Shown in pieces: positions 22,746 through 35,786 of a stretch of 64,000 nt of DNA. The notes under the pieces were generated by a model, which worked only from the letters and a program-made list of their open reading frames with translations, was not told where the DNA came from and searched no databases. The stretch lies in assembly GCA_963693365.1 (NCBI GenBank), contig CAVNZM010000014.1:4774001-4838000 (forward strand). Reading direction: 5' to 3'. Origin of the DNA: Amoebidium appalachense. Lineage: Eukaryota; Ichthyosporea. Numbering within the stretch: the stretch's first letter is position 1; every line of letters starts with the position of its first letter. Both the position numbers and the translations under genes were made by a program.

Positions 22746-23195
22746 GAAGAAGAGAAAAAGGAACTAAAGAAAGATAAACAAAACCAAAAGGGTCCCATAA
22801 GCCGTGCCACCCACTTTCAACTCGTTAAACATCTGCTCCTGCACATCCCTCTCAATATTCTTCTCAATATACTCCAGGCTCAGCCCCAACTCAGCGAAGA
22901 AGAGAAAAAGGAACTAAAGAAAGATAAACAAAACCAAAAGGGTCCCATAAGCCGTGCCACCCACCTTCAACTCGTTAAACATCTGCTCCTGCACATCCCT
23001 CTCAATATTCTTCTCAATATACTCCAGGCTCAGCCCCAACTCAGCGAAGAAGAGAAAAAGGAACTAAAGAAAGATAAACAAAACCAAAAGGGTCCCATAA
23101 GCCGTGCCACCCACCTTCAACTCGTTAAACATCTGCTCCTGCACATCCCTCTCAATATTCTTCTCAATATACTCCAGGCTCAGCCCCAACTCAGC
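22746..23195 (-). repeat. Three tandem 150-bp copies across an exon-intron boundary
   Basis: Exactly three units of 150 bp. Each has, in sense order, GCTGAGTTGGGGCTGAGCC, exon 2 coding for LSLEYIEKNIERDVQEQMFN ELK, donor GTGGGT and 60-70 intron bases. Units differ at one visible base (AAG or AAA before the donor). Only the upstream unit is attached to the rest of exon 2. Confidence 0.95.
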
Positions 23196-23441
23196 CGTCG
23201 TCCGTATCGCCAACGCCTTCACATTTTTCTGCCTCTGTGCGAAAATTCGCTCTGGAAGACTCTGATAAAGCTTGCCTCCTGCCCCTCCCCCTCCCTCCCC
23301 CTCGGAATTTCCGGAGGTTTGGGGGGAAACGGGCCGAGTCGGGAAATTTCGCTTTCTCGGTTGGGTCCCGCGTTGATATGTCGCCTTTTGGATGAATAGG
23401 TTCACTATGCTGGCAGGTGTAGGTGGCTCCAGGGCTGTGCC
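23115..23441 (-). CDS. INTS8: INTS8-like exon 2
   Basis: 109 codons, phase 0 at both ends, acceptor CGCAG and donor GTGGGT. It encodes ASIVNLFIQKA, a Gly/Ser linker, then QKNVKALAIRTTAELG and VQEQMFNELK, which follow the INTS8 order of helices. The last 81 bases of the exon lie in a 150-bp unit repeated three times (see 22746-23195). The copy joined to the rest of the exon is the one used here. Confidence 0.75.
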
Positions 23442-23751
23442 CTGCGATATTTGGAGATTGATATTTGAATTTTCAGTTGCGTTAGGATTTGTATTGGTAA
23501 AAATGGGCTCGTGTGTGTACAAGGCCATCATACTCCCTCCCCCCTTATTCCCATGCCTCCCTTCCAACTTGTGTCTCCCCGCCTCTCCCCTACCCCCCCC
23601 CCCCCCACCTCCCCCCTGGCCCCTCTCCACCACCTTCCCCCATGCGTCCTCTCCCCTACCCCCGGCCCCTACTCTCTGCCCCCCTCCTCCCCCCCACCCG
23701 TCCCTCCCTACCGTCACTCCCACTACTACTTGCATAGGACAAGCCCTCTTC

Positions 23752-23796
<45 letters not shown>

Positions 23797-24353
23797 AAAA
23801 AAAAAAAAAAAAAGAAAAGGAGAGAAAAAAGAAGGGAAAAAAAGAAGAAGAAGCCGTAGATAACTGTCTGTGGCTTTAGTGAAAGGAAAGAAGAAATGAG
23901 CCGGGGATGGCCACGTGAGGACAAATCAGTGGGTGGGTGGAGGTGTGTGTGTGTGGGTTTTTTGGGGAAGGGGAGAGGGAACAGGGGGGAAGAAGGGGGG
24001 AGGGGGGGGCGGGTGGTGTATAAGGGGGGGGGGGGGGGGGGGGGGGGGGGAGAAGAGGGGCCAAGCAAAGAAATAAACGCGAAGGAGGAGAGGGTGTGTG
24101 TGTGCATTCAATAGACGACACACATCACATGAGCAAACAAAGGTTCCGAACCCCCCTTCCCCTCCTCCCCCTCCCCTCCCGCCCCCTCCCCCCTCCTCCC
24201 CCCCCCCCCCCCCCCCCCCCCCCCCACACACACACACCCCTCCCATCCCACCTCTTACAGGGACCATCTACACACACGCACACACACCCACACCCACACA
24301 CACACACAAGAAAAAAAAAAAAGGAAAAACGAAATCAAATTAGAAGCACGCAC

Positions 24354-24521
24354 CCTCCTTATGGTGACGAGGTAGTCCGAGAGTCTCTGGGGATTGAGCT
24401 CAAAGTTCACCCACTGTGCTGCCACGCTGGTGTTGTCTGCCGGCATCAGCTGGAACCGGGGTCCTTTCTTGTCCTTTCCCCCAAGCCCCCCCATCATGGG
24501 GGACGGTGGGGGGGACTCCAT
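24354..24521 (-). CDS. INTS8: INTS8-like exon 1 (start codon)
   Basis: Residues 1-56. ATG is at 24521-24519, followed by a Pro/Gly-rich leader and then AAQWVNFELNPQRLSDYL, matching the W-F-E-F-L/L-L-E block near the INTS8 N-terminus. Phase 0 ends at donor GTGCGT. A start further upstream in another exon is not excluded. Confidence 0.65.
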
Positions 24522-24579
24522 TCAAAAACGGTCACACCACCCCTGGTTTAGAAAAAAAAATTAATCTACGGATAGTTAA

Positions 24580-26450
<1,871 letters not shown>

Positions 26451-26559
26451 TAGCGCCCAGAGGCCTTGAGAGAGAGAGAGAGAGAAAGGAGGGGAGGGGG
26501 GGGGGGGGCTTCGAGCGCTAGCTCAGTGTGTGTGTGTGTACTTCTGTGTGTGTTCGTGC

Positions 26560-26590
<31 letters not shown>

Positions 26591-26726
26591 ACATACGTGT
26601 GTGTGTGTTGTATGTTTGTGTGTGTGTGTGTGTGTGTGTTGTGTGTGTGTCCACAGTGGCATCATGGGTAAGGTACATACATGTAACTTTTTGGGGCGGG
26701 GGGGGGTGGGGGGGGGGGGGGGGAGG

Positions 26727-27465
26727 TTGAATGCGTCAAAACGTACGAAGTACACAAGAACAAACGGATAACACGATGCAGAATGCAAGCCATACATAAA
26801 GAGTAAGCATAATAAGCAGAGCCCATCCTCAGGGGGGGCCCACGTCATCCACAGTACCCGAGTTTAAACCTATTCACTTCGTTAACGAAACCCAACTCAG
26901 ATACTGTTTCACTTGAACATGGGTAGGTCACCCGTCTTGATCAGAGACGAGCAGGGTTGCTTATGCAGGCAAGGGCAGTGGGAACGGCCGGGGGTTAAAG
27001 TTGCAGCAGTAAGCAGAAGCAAGAAAAATATAGATAGGAACTCAGGAGACGGGGCTTCTAGGAAGCTCCCCCGTCGCTACCTAAGTCGATACTTCCCTGG
27101 CTAACATACTACACCAGCTGAAAAGAATTAAGTCCCGAAAGCCGCAGAATTCGCAATCAGAGGGGAAAATATGAGATTTGACCCACGCCGCAGGGTAGTA
27201 ACACGCTTACTAGGGCGGAACTTTAACGTCTTTGAACGGAAAGCTATGCCCCCGGATGTCAGCCGGAAATATGGTATCACCCATTGCTTTGGGCTTTAAG
27301 AAAGCCAAATCGATAGTCCGAGTTATGTTACGCCGGCGGGTAACATGCCGCATGGGTTCCAAGGGAGCTGTCGCCAACAGAGCGGTGTGTGCATACGTGC
27401 GCGTAACGCAATGTGTGAAGTGTGTCTATAGTTATGAAAGGGGGTATGCAGAAGTGGACAGATGA

Positions 27466-27472
<7 letters not shown>
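26727..27472 (+). repeat. Dispersed intron repeat, long copy 2
   Basis: Same boundaries as 19290-20036: G run then TTGAATGCGTCAAAACG, and GTGGACAGATGAAGTGTG then (TG)n and a G run. Differences seen are scattered single bases. Upstream of the INTS8-like start, same orientation as copy 1. Confidence 0.8.
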
Positions 27473-27519
<47 letters not shown>

Positions 27520-28100
27520 CGGGTGGCTCGAGGGGACTGCTGCCTGGTCGTATACCATTACTGTGCCGGGCGCCCCCTTTCTCCGTTCTCTCTCTAACGA
27601 AATATATATTTTTGAGGCCCGGGTGTTTTTTTAAAGTCGCATTAGAAAAACTCGAGATAAACGAGAGATATTACACGTGCGGATTCAAAATACCAAGACT
27701 TAACGGTGTCACACGGCCGAAGTTTTACATGTGTATATCCACTAATATTAATTAGGGCCTCGAAATTATTTTCAAGTTGTGGGCTGGCACAGCCTTACTG
27801 TGTATACATTCTTTCAAATCGTTTGCTAAAACGTGCTGAGACATCTCGTGTCATATCCGGGATGTATTACATAGTGCTTACTAAACAGCCGGATCGATAA
27901 TCCCAAAAATATCCATGTACCTATATGATTGTGACACTATGGGCACCTTCTAATCTTACATCTCGCATCCTAATAACAATCTGCAATTTCTTTGATTAGT
28001 ACTGCCATCTGCGCACAACAAAATCGATTAGAATAATGCGATTGCATTTTTGGCTGAATTTGAACAAACCATTTATGTTATATCATCGGCCACCAACTTG
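27520..28100. other. Gene-free A/T-richer stretch
   Basis: Non-repetitive, about 40% GC by eye, no exon-like frame with splice sites. Nothing recognised. Confidence 0.4.
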
Positions 28101-28575
28101 CTAGCACGCCCAATTCATTGCACGTGTGTCCGTCTGGCAACCTCCCTCCACACCAACCGTCTCATCATCCCCATAAAAATTTCCACTCTTCCCACCCTTT
28201 ACACACTCCGATTGCGACGTTTCGCCAACAACCGTTGAAATCCCTCCCGCCGCCGGGGCCGTCACGCCATCTGTCATCAAATCTTCCTTATTTTCCCCGC
28301 CGCCGCCAAACGATTCAGTATGTTGATTTTCAATCTCGACAACCGATGAACCCTCCCGCTTGCTGCTATCAACCGACGAATCGCAATTTTCCTCCCCCCT
28401 CCTCCTCCTCTTCCTCGCACGGGGTGTGACTCCGCCCGGGGCTTTTCTTTCCAATGTGATTGGGCGGTGAAAAAAACGGCCGGCCTATACCGCCTTCGAA
28501 AGTCGTTTTTCCGTCCTTGGATTTACCGGAAAACGGTGGAAACATGTCGGCTTTTTGAACTGTATCAGCCTTCTG
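28101..28575 (-). CDS. Possible tail exon(s), hydrophilic
   Basis: After a C-rich tract and candidate acceptors at about 28570-28585, two overlapping frames are open on the minus strand. One reads QKADMFPPFSGKSKDGKTTF and ends at about 28370 after a Glu run. The other, open from 28484 to the TAG at 28101, is acidic with SSVDSSKREGSSVVEIENQH. One may be the C-terminal exon of the seven-transmembrane gene. Neither phase fit is clean, so this is tentative. Confidence 0.3.
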
Positions 28576-28783
28576 CAGTGACTGAAAGAAGGGGGGGGGG
28601 AAGGGGGGGGGGGGGCTTGCAGTTAGTATTCTGTGATGGTGATGTATCGGCGGTAGGTGCCAGTAGCTAAAACATACCAGGTGTGGCAAGGATTTCACAC
28701 CAATAGTTCAATGCTGCCAAGAAAAGAGACAGATGGGATGCACTGTGGAGTTGTGTGGGAAAGGGGGAGGGAGATTGGGGAGG

Positions 28784-28785
<2 letters not shown>

Positions 28786-28875
<90 letters not shown>
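28786..28875. repeat. 90-base G homopolymer
   Basis: The longest uninterrupted homopolymer in the window, followed by a GA-rich tract (28876-29100) with a (GA)n core and a short (TG)n. Confidence 0.95.
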
Positions 28876-28876
<1 letters not shown>

Positions 28877-28984
28877 GGGGAGGCAGAAAGGGAGAGGGAA
28901 GGGGAGAGCGCGCGCGAGAGAGGGAGAGAGAGAGAGCCTCGGAGAGACAGAGATAGAGAGAGAGAGACTGAGAGGGGAAGAGAG

Positions 28985-29080
<96 letters not shown>

Positions 29081-29250
29081 AGAGAGAGAGAGAGAGAGCG
29101 AAATGTGGGGAGGGGTAGGGGAGGGAATGTATGCACTAGAGGGTTGGTATTACGAAAGTGTTGACATAAAAAGACAAAACATAAAATGTCGTCAAAATAC
29201 AAAACCCAGAACCCCCCCCCCCCCACCTACTATACCCCCTCTTCCCCCCT

Positions 29251-29297
<47 letters not shown>

Positions 29298-29390
29298 AAA
29301 AAAAAAAAAAGTGCAGGCAGATCTGAGAATACACTTGAAATAGAACCCGGGGGGAAGGGGCGGGGGGGGGGGGGGGGGGGGGGGGGGGGG

Positions 29391-29856
29391 CTACATACCT
29401 TTGTGTGTGCCGTCTCCGAATCCGTTGTGTGGCCGGCCCTTGGGCGGGGAGGCAACCAGATAACTCTTCACCCACAGTACGATTATGAGCGCCGCCTCCA
29501 AAACGGCCACCGTAAAATTAACCCATTCTAGACTACTCAACTCGCCCAGACCCTCACCGGCTACTGGGGTACTGATGCCGTACATGTAGACTTTGTATGT
29601 TCGCCCAATCTCAACGTAGTTTTGGACGTTTGCAAAAATTAGGAAAATTCCGTAGAAGAAAACGTAAGTGGCCTGATATTTGGAGTGGTCCAGGTCGAAG
29701 CGTTGAAGGGATTGTCGGCGCCACCATAAGAAGTAAACGCAGACAAGAGCCAAGATCAAGTAGATGACATTAATTACGATGTTATAATGCCTTAGATCGA
29801 CAGGCATTTCCCCCACCCAATAGGCCCTGTCTTCTGGGGCCACGTCCAGGATGGAC
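29391..29856 (-). CDS. Seven-transmembrane protein, exon 3
   Basis: Acceptor AATCACAG, phase 2 in. Segments 5 (VINVIYLILALVCVYFLWW), 6 (YVFFYGIFLIFANVQNY) and 7 (VAVLEAALIIVLWVKSYLV). The frame ends with TAG at 29393-29391, giving 325 residues. The stop overlaps a consensus donor (AAAG/GTATGT at 29398) followed by poly-C, as at true donors here, so a further exon near 28.37-28.57 kb may supply a longer cytoplasmic tail. The protein looks like a 7TM receptor or transporter-like protein; function unknown. Confidence 0.75.
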
Positions 29857-30299
29857 CTGTGATTTAAAATCATTAAACAAATTAAGAATTTAGATAAACA
29901 AATAAAATCGTTGAACAAATTAAGAATTTAAATAAACAAATCAGCGAATATTGAGATTTGAACCGGCGGGTGAAATTCAATACATGCACAAATGTTGAGA
30001 CTCAGTAGGGTACCGACACTCCTTAGGCTACTAATATAGTGTTATTATAAACAGTCTCCTGCAGAACTGTTCCGGACTACTTTTCATTTTTTCGTTATCT
30101 TGTTTTAAATCTCAGCTTTCACTGTGCTATAGCTATGGTTTCTGCGGCTTTCCAACTGAGACCTGAAATCTGATAGACACAGCCCCTCCTTCTTTGACTG
30201 CCCGTGACACATGAGCCTCCCTCCCCCCCCCTCCCCCCCCCCCCCCCCCCCCCCCCTCTCTCCCCACCACCACCACCACCACATACACATAATCACAAA

Positions 30300-30344
30300 C
30301 AAACACACACGCACATAAGCACACACATAGATGTGTGCGCACGT

Positions 30345-30392
<48 letters not shown>

Positions 30393-30541
30393 TGGCACAC
30401 ACACACACACACACACACACACATGACAGACGTACACGGGCACACACACACACACACACAAACACACACGCACACACGTGCCCGCGCCCGCACGCACACA
30501 CACGCATACGCACACGCACATGCACACACGCGTGCACGCGG

Positions 30542-30592
<51 letters not shown>

Positions 30593-30595
30593 ACC
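30300..30595. repeat. (CA)n with CG interruptions
   Basis: CA dinucleotides broken by GCACGTG, CCCGCGCCCGC and CACACG units, between exons 2 and 3 of the seven-transmembrane gene. Confidence 0.85.
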
Positions 30596-30730
30596 GAGGA
30601 TCGGCATATTTTTTCTAGGCCTCCAGCCAGACTGGCAAATCCAATGAACATCACATCCAAAAGTTGAATGATTTATGTGAACAGGGAACACTGTGAGAAA
30701 TCGGACAAAGAGGAAGCGGGGGGTGGGGGT

Positions 30731-30770
<40 letters not shown>

Positions 30771-30813
30771 ATGACAACCAAAAAAAACAAGAAAAAAAAA
30801 AACAAGTACCCAC

Positions 30814-31070
30814 CTCTGTCGAAACCGTATAATGACCTGCCAAATGAAGCCCACCACGTAAGGAATATACATCAGCAACAGCATAGAAACCATCCATCCC
30901 ATCTGCAATTTCTCTGCCGCCGCAATCGACTGGAGATGTAGTTTCCCCCCGGAAATCTTCGGAAACCCGTATAGGCAGATAAGAACGCGAAGGAGTGATA
31001 CGTTGACGCCCAGAATGCGCAGTGGGATGACAATATAGTTGAGAAGTGGCTGGATAATAACATGGGCACC
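30814..31070 (-). CDS. Seven-transmembrane protein, exon 2
   Basis: 257 bases, phase 0 in and 2 out, acceptor CCCACAG, donor GTGGGT. Contains transmembrane segments 3 (YIVIPLRILGVNVSLLRVLI) and 4 (MVSMLLLMYIPYVVGFIWQV). The split Arg codon is completed exactly by exon 3. Confidence 0.78.
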
Positions 31071-31076
31071 CTGTGG

Positions 31077-31126
<50 letters not shown>

Positions 31127-31381
31127 AGTGAGTGATACGCACAGATACCCGGCTGCATGTGGCTATTGACAGTTCGGGTTGGATTGCTGGCCTATGGGGC
31201 TTGTACAAGACGTGCCACAAAGTTTCGGAGTACAGCACATGCCGGTCTACATAACACTTTCCATTTTCCCCCTTTATTCCCCCCCCCCCCCCCCCCCTCT
31301 TTTTTGTTTTCTTTGTTTTGGTAAGGAGGGCAAGGGGGGGGGGGGGGGGGGAGGGGGAGGAGGGGGGGGGGGGGGGGGTTG

Positions 31382-31486
31382 GGGGGGGGTTAGAATGTGT
31401 CACAGAGGTAAAGCCTTATTCATGGGACGTTGCACTGCTTTTGAAAAGCACGCAAAGAATGAGCATAAGCTCAGATGCATTGAGGG
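31382..31486 (+). repeat. Dispersed intron repeat, diverged copy
   Basis: GGTTAGAATGTGTCACAGAG, AAAAGCACGCAAAGAATGAG and GCATTGAGGGAGGG, with G runs outside. In intron 1 of the seven-transmembrane gene, antisense to it. Confidence 0.5.
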
Positions 31487-32273
31487 AGGGGGGGGGGGGG
31501 GGGGAGGGGGAGGGGGGGAGGAGGGGGGGGAGGCCTGTCACGGTCGGTGCGTTGTACGCATGGATGCACCCCCTTAAAGGTATGTTCTAGGAGAATGCAG
31601 ATGTCTAAATACGTGCAGGTGTTGCATGTGTGGTTTGTGAAGCGTATATATCATGGCCACACTGATTAAACACTAATATTAGTATAATGTGGCAAAGTAG
31701 ATGGACACGCAAAATTTGATCAGCGTGCTGTGATGTGCATACAGTGTTTCCAGTGTTTAACAGATAACATGTGTGCATGCCGACTTCTTCAGGTGACACA
31801 CGTGTATGCTTGTGCTATGGTGCGCTTTTTTTCACCAAAATTGTGCGCCTTGTGTGCTTTTGCCAAGAGCCTGCAATATCAGTGTACACTACGGCCTGTG
31901 CTCACTCATGGACAGAATGTGTGTCTGTTTGTGTGCGGTGTGGCCAAGCCTTTATATATATGTCTGTGCGCTTTCTCACGCACACATCCGTGTATGCACA
32001 TGCACACACCTGCATTGGATGTGTCGGTGTGTATTCACAGATACAACAAAATGATTTCCGATAAACCAAATGTCACAAAAAATGGGGCACAAAAAGTTAA
32101 TGCCATCAAACATACGGTAACACGTCTAAACCCATACGAAGAAGAAGTTGAGCTCGCATGGTTGCAATGCAGGGGTAGGTAAGGGGTAAAGGGTAGGGGG
32201 GGGGGGGGGGGGGGGGGGGGGGGAAGAGGGGGGGGGGGGGGGAGGGGGGAGGCCATGGGCTATGTATACTTAC

Positions 32274-32528
32274 AGAGTTTTTGTTGATTAGTGGCGGTGC
32301 CCGAATGATGTACAACCCCTGGAAGAAAAGCGTCGAGCCCCATCCGAGGAGCGGAAGGAGGAAGAAGATCAACGTGTTTGCTTTTGTGGGCGACACTTTG
32401 CCCGCACCCAGCTGATGGGCGAGGAATATGCACATACATGGAAGAATTACAATGGAAATAAATGCACCAACAGCGACAGATGCAATAGCCCCGCCCTCGT
32501 TTGAAACAGCGCTCTCGCCTAACACCAT
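32274..32528 (-). CDS. Seven-transmembrane protein, exon 1
   Basis: 85 codons from ATG at 32528 to the strong donor GTAAGT, phase 0. After a short polar N-terminus come two hydrophobic segments, about residues 14-38 (AVGAFISIVILPCMCIFLAH) and 50-76 (LIFFLLPLLGWGSTLFFQGL). No family recognised. Confidence 0.75.
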
Positions 32529-32599
32529 TTTCCCGTTTTTTTTTGTTTTTTTTTGGTAATTGTCGCTGGGCGCTCCTTTCTTCACCCAGTGTTAAATGC

Positions 32600-35500
32600 C
32601 AACGGAAAAGAGCTGAAATGCGAGGTCACCTACCAACCAGATGGTAATTTGTGTGATTTTTGATGTGGGAATAATGTTTGTTGATTTCTTTCGTGGCTGT
32701 GGGCGTAAACCCGACCGATGATTGTCTAATTGCCGGGACGGATTTATTTCGTGTGTTTTTCCAGCTAGGTTTGTAGCAAAAAGCAGTTCATCCCTCGAGG
32801 CACCGGAGTATCCCGTGTATGTTTTCCTGCACACGTACCTCTTGCATTTGCATGGACGACATGCATGTGTGCCACACCAGTGAAGTGTGTGAATGTGTGA
32901 ATGGGTTGAACCTTCCGAAGGAAGCAAATGATGCACTGCAACTGTTGTTCTAAACGAAGACTATTGTGTAATATAGGGCTTCTGCAAATTTGCAACGTGT
33001 GTTGCATGGGTTGGACAGCTGCCAGTATGCATATGCGTAAAGGTATATTACAACGAAACGAAACCAAAAAACCAATAAACCGATAGATGGATTTAGTTTG
33101 ACTGGTTTAGTGCGGGTGCTACCGGGGTTTACACACTTTTTATTGCGTGGACACTGCCGGAGACCCAGGCTAGCCACATTCGACGGCCTACTGCGTTTTC
33201 CAGCGCAGCCAATCAAATGCAGCCAGTGACACTACGGCTGGCCAGGCCGACACACTGCGACCGCACCCATTGTAATCTGCTACGTAAGCGGGGAGTTATG
33301 TTTTTGGACTAATCGTTGGATTTCAATCCCACCCTTTGAGTTGCCGCTGGTTTGCTCTAATGACCGACGATCGAGCGTCGAAATCACTATCCATATTTGG
33401 GTTTTTCGTCGTTTCATCGTTTCAGTGCGAACCCCGATCGTCGAAACGTCGATAGTTGATGGCTCACCGAAATTTCTATATAAAGGAATTCGTCGTTTCG
33501 GCGATACCAGTGCGACCGCACCCAATGTCAACGATACCATTACCCCCCCCAAAAAAATGTAAACCCCAAGACCATTACTAAAGACTGGAGTCAAGTACCC
33601 CCTGGCTTAATAATCATGATTGTAATGATGTAGTTTTCGGGATTTTGGAAATATTTTTCGGGTGTAGTAGTGTTGTAGAAACCGGTAGTACAATGGAATG
33701 AGGTTTTCTGTACGAAGTTGTTGGCATCAAATGTAAACCCTGTCGGCTAACTTGGCAGCGCACGTACCAGTTATCTAACCCAATATCTCAACTTTGTAGA
33801 TAATGGGCCGGGAAGACACCCGGTTATCCAGGACGTGGCAAATTATCTATCCGATTCACTGACTCACTTGAAGAATTCGAACGGAATGAACTTCCAGGCT
33901 CTGAATGAGACTTGACTCACTGCCAGTTCGGAACGTTCGTGCAAGTTCTTATCTTCAGTGGCAGAATCAGTGCCCCTTGTAGGGATGACGGGATCATGAT
34001 CATGGTATAAGCAATATGGAAACTAGCACGAAAAAGAAAAATAAATAACGGAAAACAAGTAATATCAGCCCTCAATCAAGGAGATTGTAAACTTTTTTTC
34101 TCTTGACTGGGATTTATTGATCAGTGGTCCAGTGGATATGAAGGCAACGTGCAGCCACAGGCTACATGACCACCAAAATAACCGACTTCGAAAGAGCCAC
34201 AGCGATGAAATAAAAAATAAAACAACAAGTGACCAAAGGACACCAGTGGGCAAAGGTACAAGTGCACGTGTATGCGTGAAACTAGTTTGCTCCAACTAGT
34301 CATATGCAGCGATGATTACCAGGCCACACTCCGCAAGAAGACATCATTACTGCTGCCCCCCAACAGGCCCCCCTCAAAACCTACCGGGGCACAGCAAGCA
34401 AGTCAGCCCTTTAACTTACATTTAACTTACTAATGCAGACCAAATCCGAGCGAGAAAACAATCCCCACGGGCCCGTCCCCTAGAAAACCCGCAGAAGCTG
34501 TCTCTAACTCTTTGATAAGGTGGCCTACAAGTTGTGGCAGGACACACAGGAAAACACAACAGAATGCATGCAAATTTGCCAAATTTGCCTTGACACGAAC
34601 ACTTGCACATGTATGCCTCACCAGAATGTGTTCATGCCATCAATTCTCGTGTCAACAATGACTCAACATTGGCAATCGTGGCCCACGCGGGCGTACGGCA
34701 CCAACTGAGGCCTTGCACAAATTTGGTGCATAAGAATGAAATAAAGAAAAAGAAAAGGGTAGTATTATGAATATACCATATAAACATCAACCATCGATAC
34801 AAAAAAAAATCGCTAAATGCTGCTGCCCGCATTTTTGGGCCGGAGTGCAAGCTCTCTGCACATGCACCGTCGGATCATTGGTGCCGCGACCAGGGTGTGA
34901 AATATTGATGATGATGTTCTTTTTGCCCCAACTTCAGCCGTAATCATTCTTTTCGAAAATAGTCGGACCTTTTTTGGTAGCTAGAATTTGAATGCGATAA
35001 TCAAACTCACAAAGGTATCATCACGTTTCGGTGCTTTGGCTTCTTCTAAAAAGTTGCCAAGCCTGCAAGGAGGCTCAGTCGCAGCCGGACTGCCAGGCCC
35101 GCCAGTCCACGTGCAACTGCGACGAATCGGATCGGCGCAGATCTGCCCAATGTAATTTGTTGAATGTGAATCAATCTTGTATCCCGGGAATTTTGGAAAA
35201 TCGGTCAATCAGGGTGATTCAGATTTAATGTGAATCAAAACCCCCCTTCAAAAAACAGAGCTTTCCCCCGTATAAATGACCCGGTGGGGTCGAAACTTTG
35301 CAAGAGCGAAGTAAACATATATAGTTTTCAAAGCCCCGCGGCTGGGTTGGCGAGCCGGTCCCGGTCCTGGCCCGGCCCGCCGTTCAGTCGCCCCGCCATA
35401 TGCCGCCAGCCCCCCCTAGACTAAGTTAGCCCGCTTTTTCGATCCAGTCCTACCATATATGGTGGACCTTGAGCCCTTATATGGGTGAGCCCGATCTTGA

Positions 35501-35780
35501 GATCCAATCAAATAGATTCAAAAAAAGTTACCTTTCTCGGATGCGAATCAGAAAAGTGATCCAGAAACGATTTGGGCCAACATCTTGCGTCCCCAGTAAC
35601 CTGTGGGCCGCGAACTATCTGTTTATGAGATCCCATTTGGCTATTCATCAAAACGTGTAGTTGGTGGTCAACATCTGTGGAGTGTGGAGATTAAGCACAC
35701 GCTGTTTACAGGGCTTGCTCTTGAAAAGGTACGAGTTTGCCATATTGTTAGTTTTTTCCTGCGTGCTGCTTTTTATTCTT
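32600..35780. other. Gene-free non-repetitive stretch
   Basis: Low in simple repeats. CACTGCGACCGCACCCATTG (33251-33270) recurs as GTGCGACCGCACCCAATG (33511-33528), flanking CGTCG-rich sequence. GTGAATCA motifs at 35164-35240 match those at 43794-44020. Open frames such as 33280-33594 (minus) show no splice context or family. Likely intergenic, perhaps decayed transposons. Confidence 0.4.
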
Positions 35781-35786
35781 TGTGAA

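Noticed and set aside
29935-30030. tRNA-like A and B box order on the minus strand (GGTTCAAATCTCA)
   Set aside because: No cloverleaf could be folded: acceptor and anticodon stems do not pair.
33280-33594. 105-codon minus-strand ORF
   Set aside because: No splice context, no family, and composition like its surroundings.
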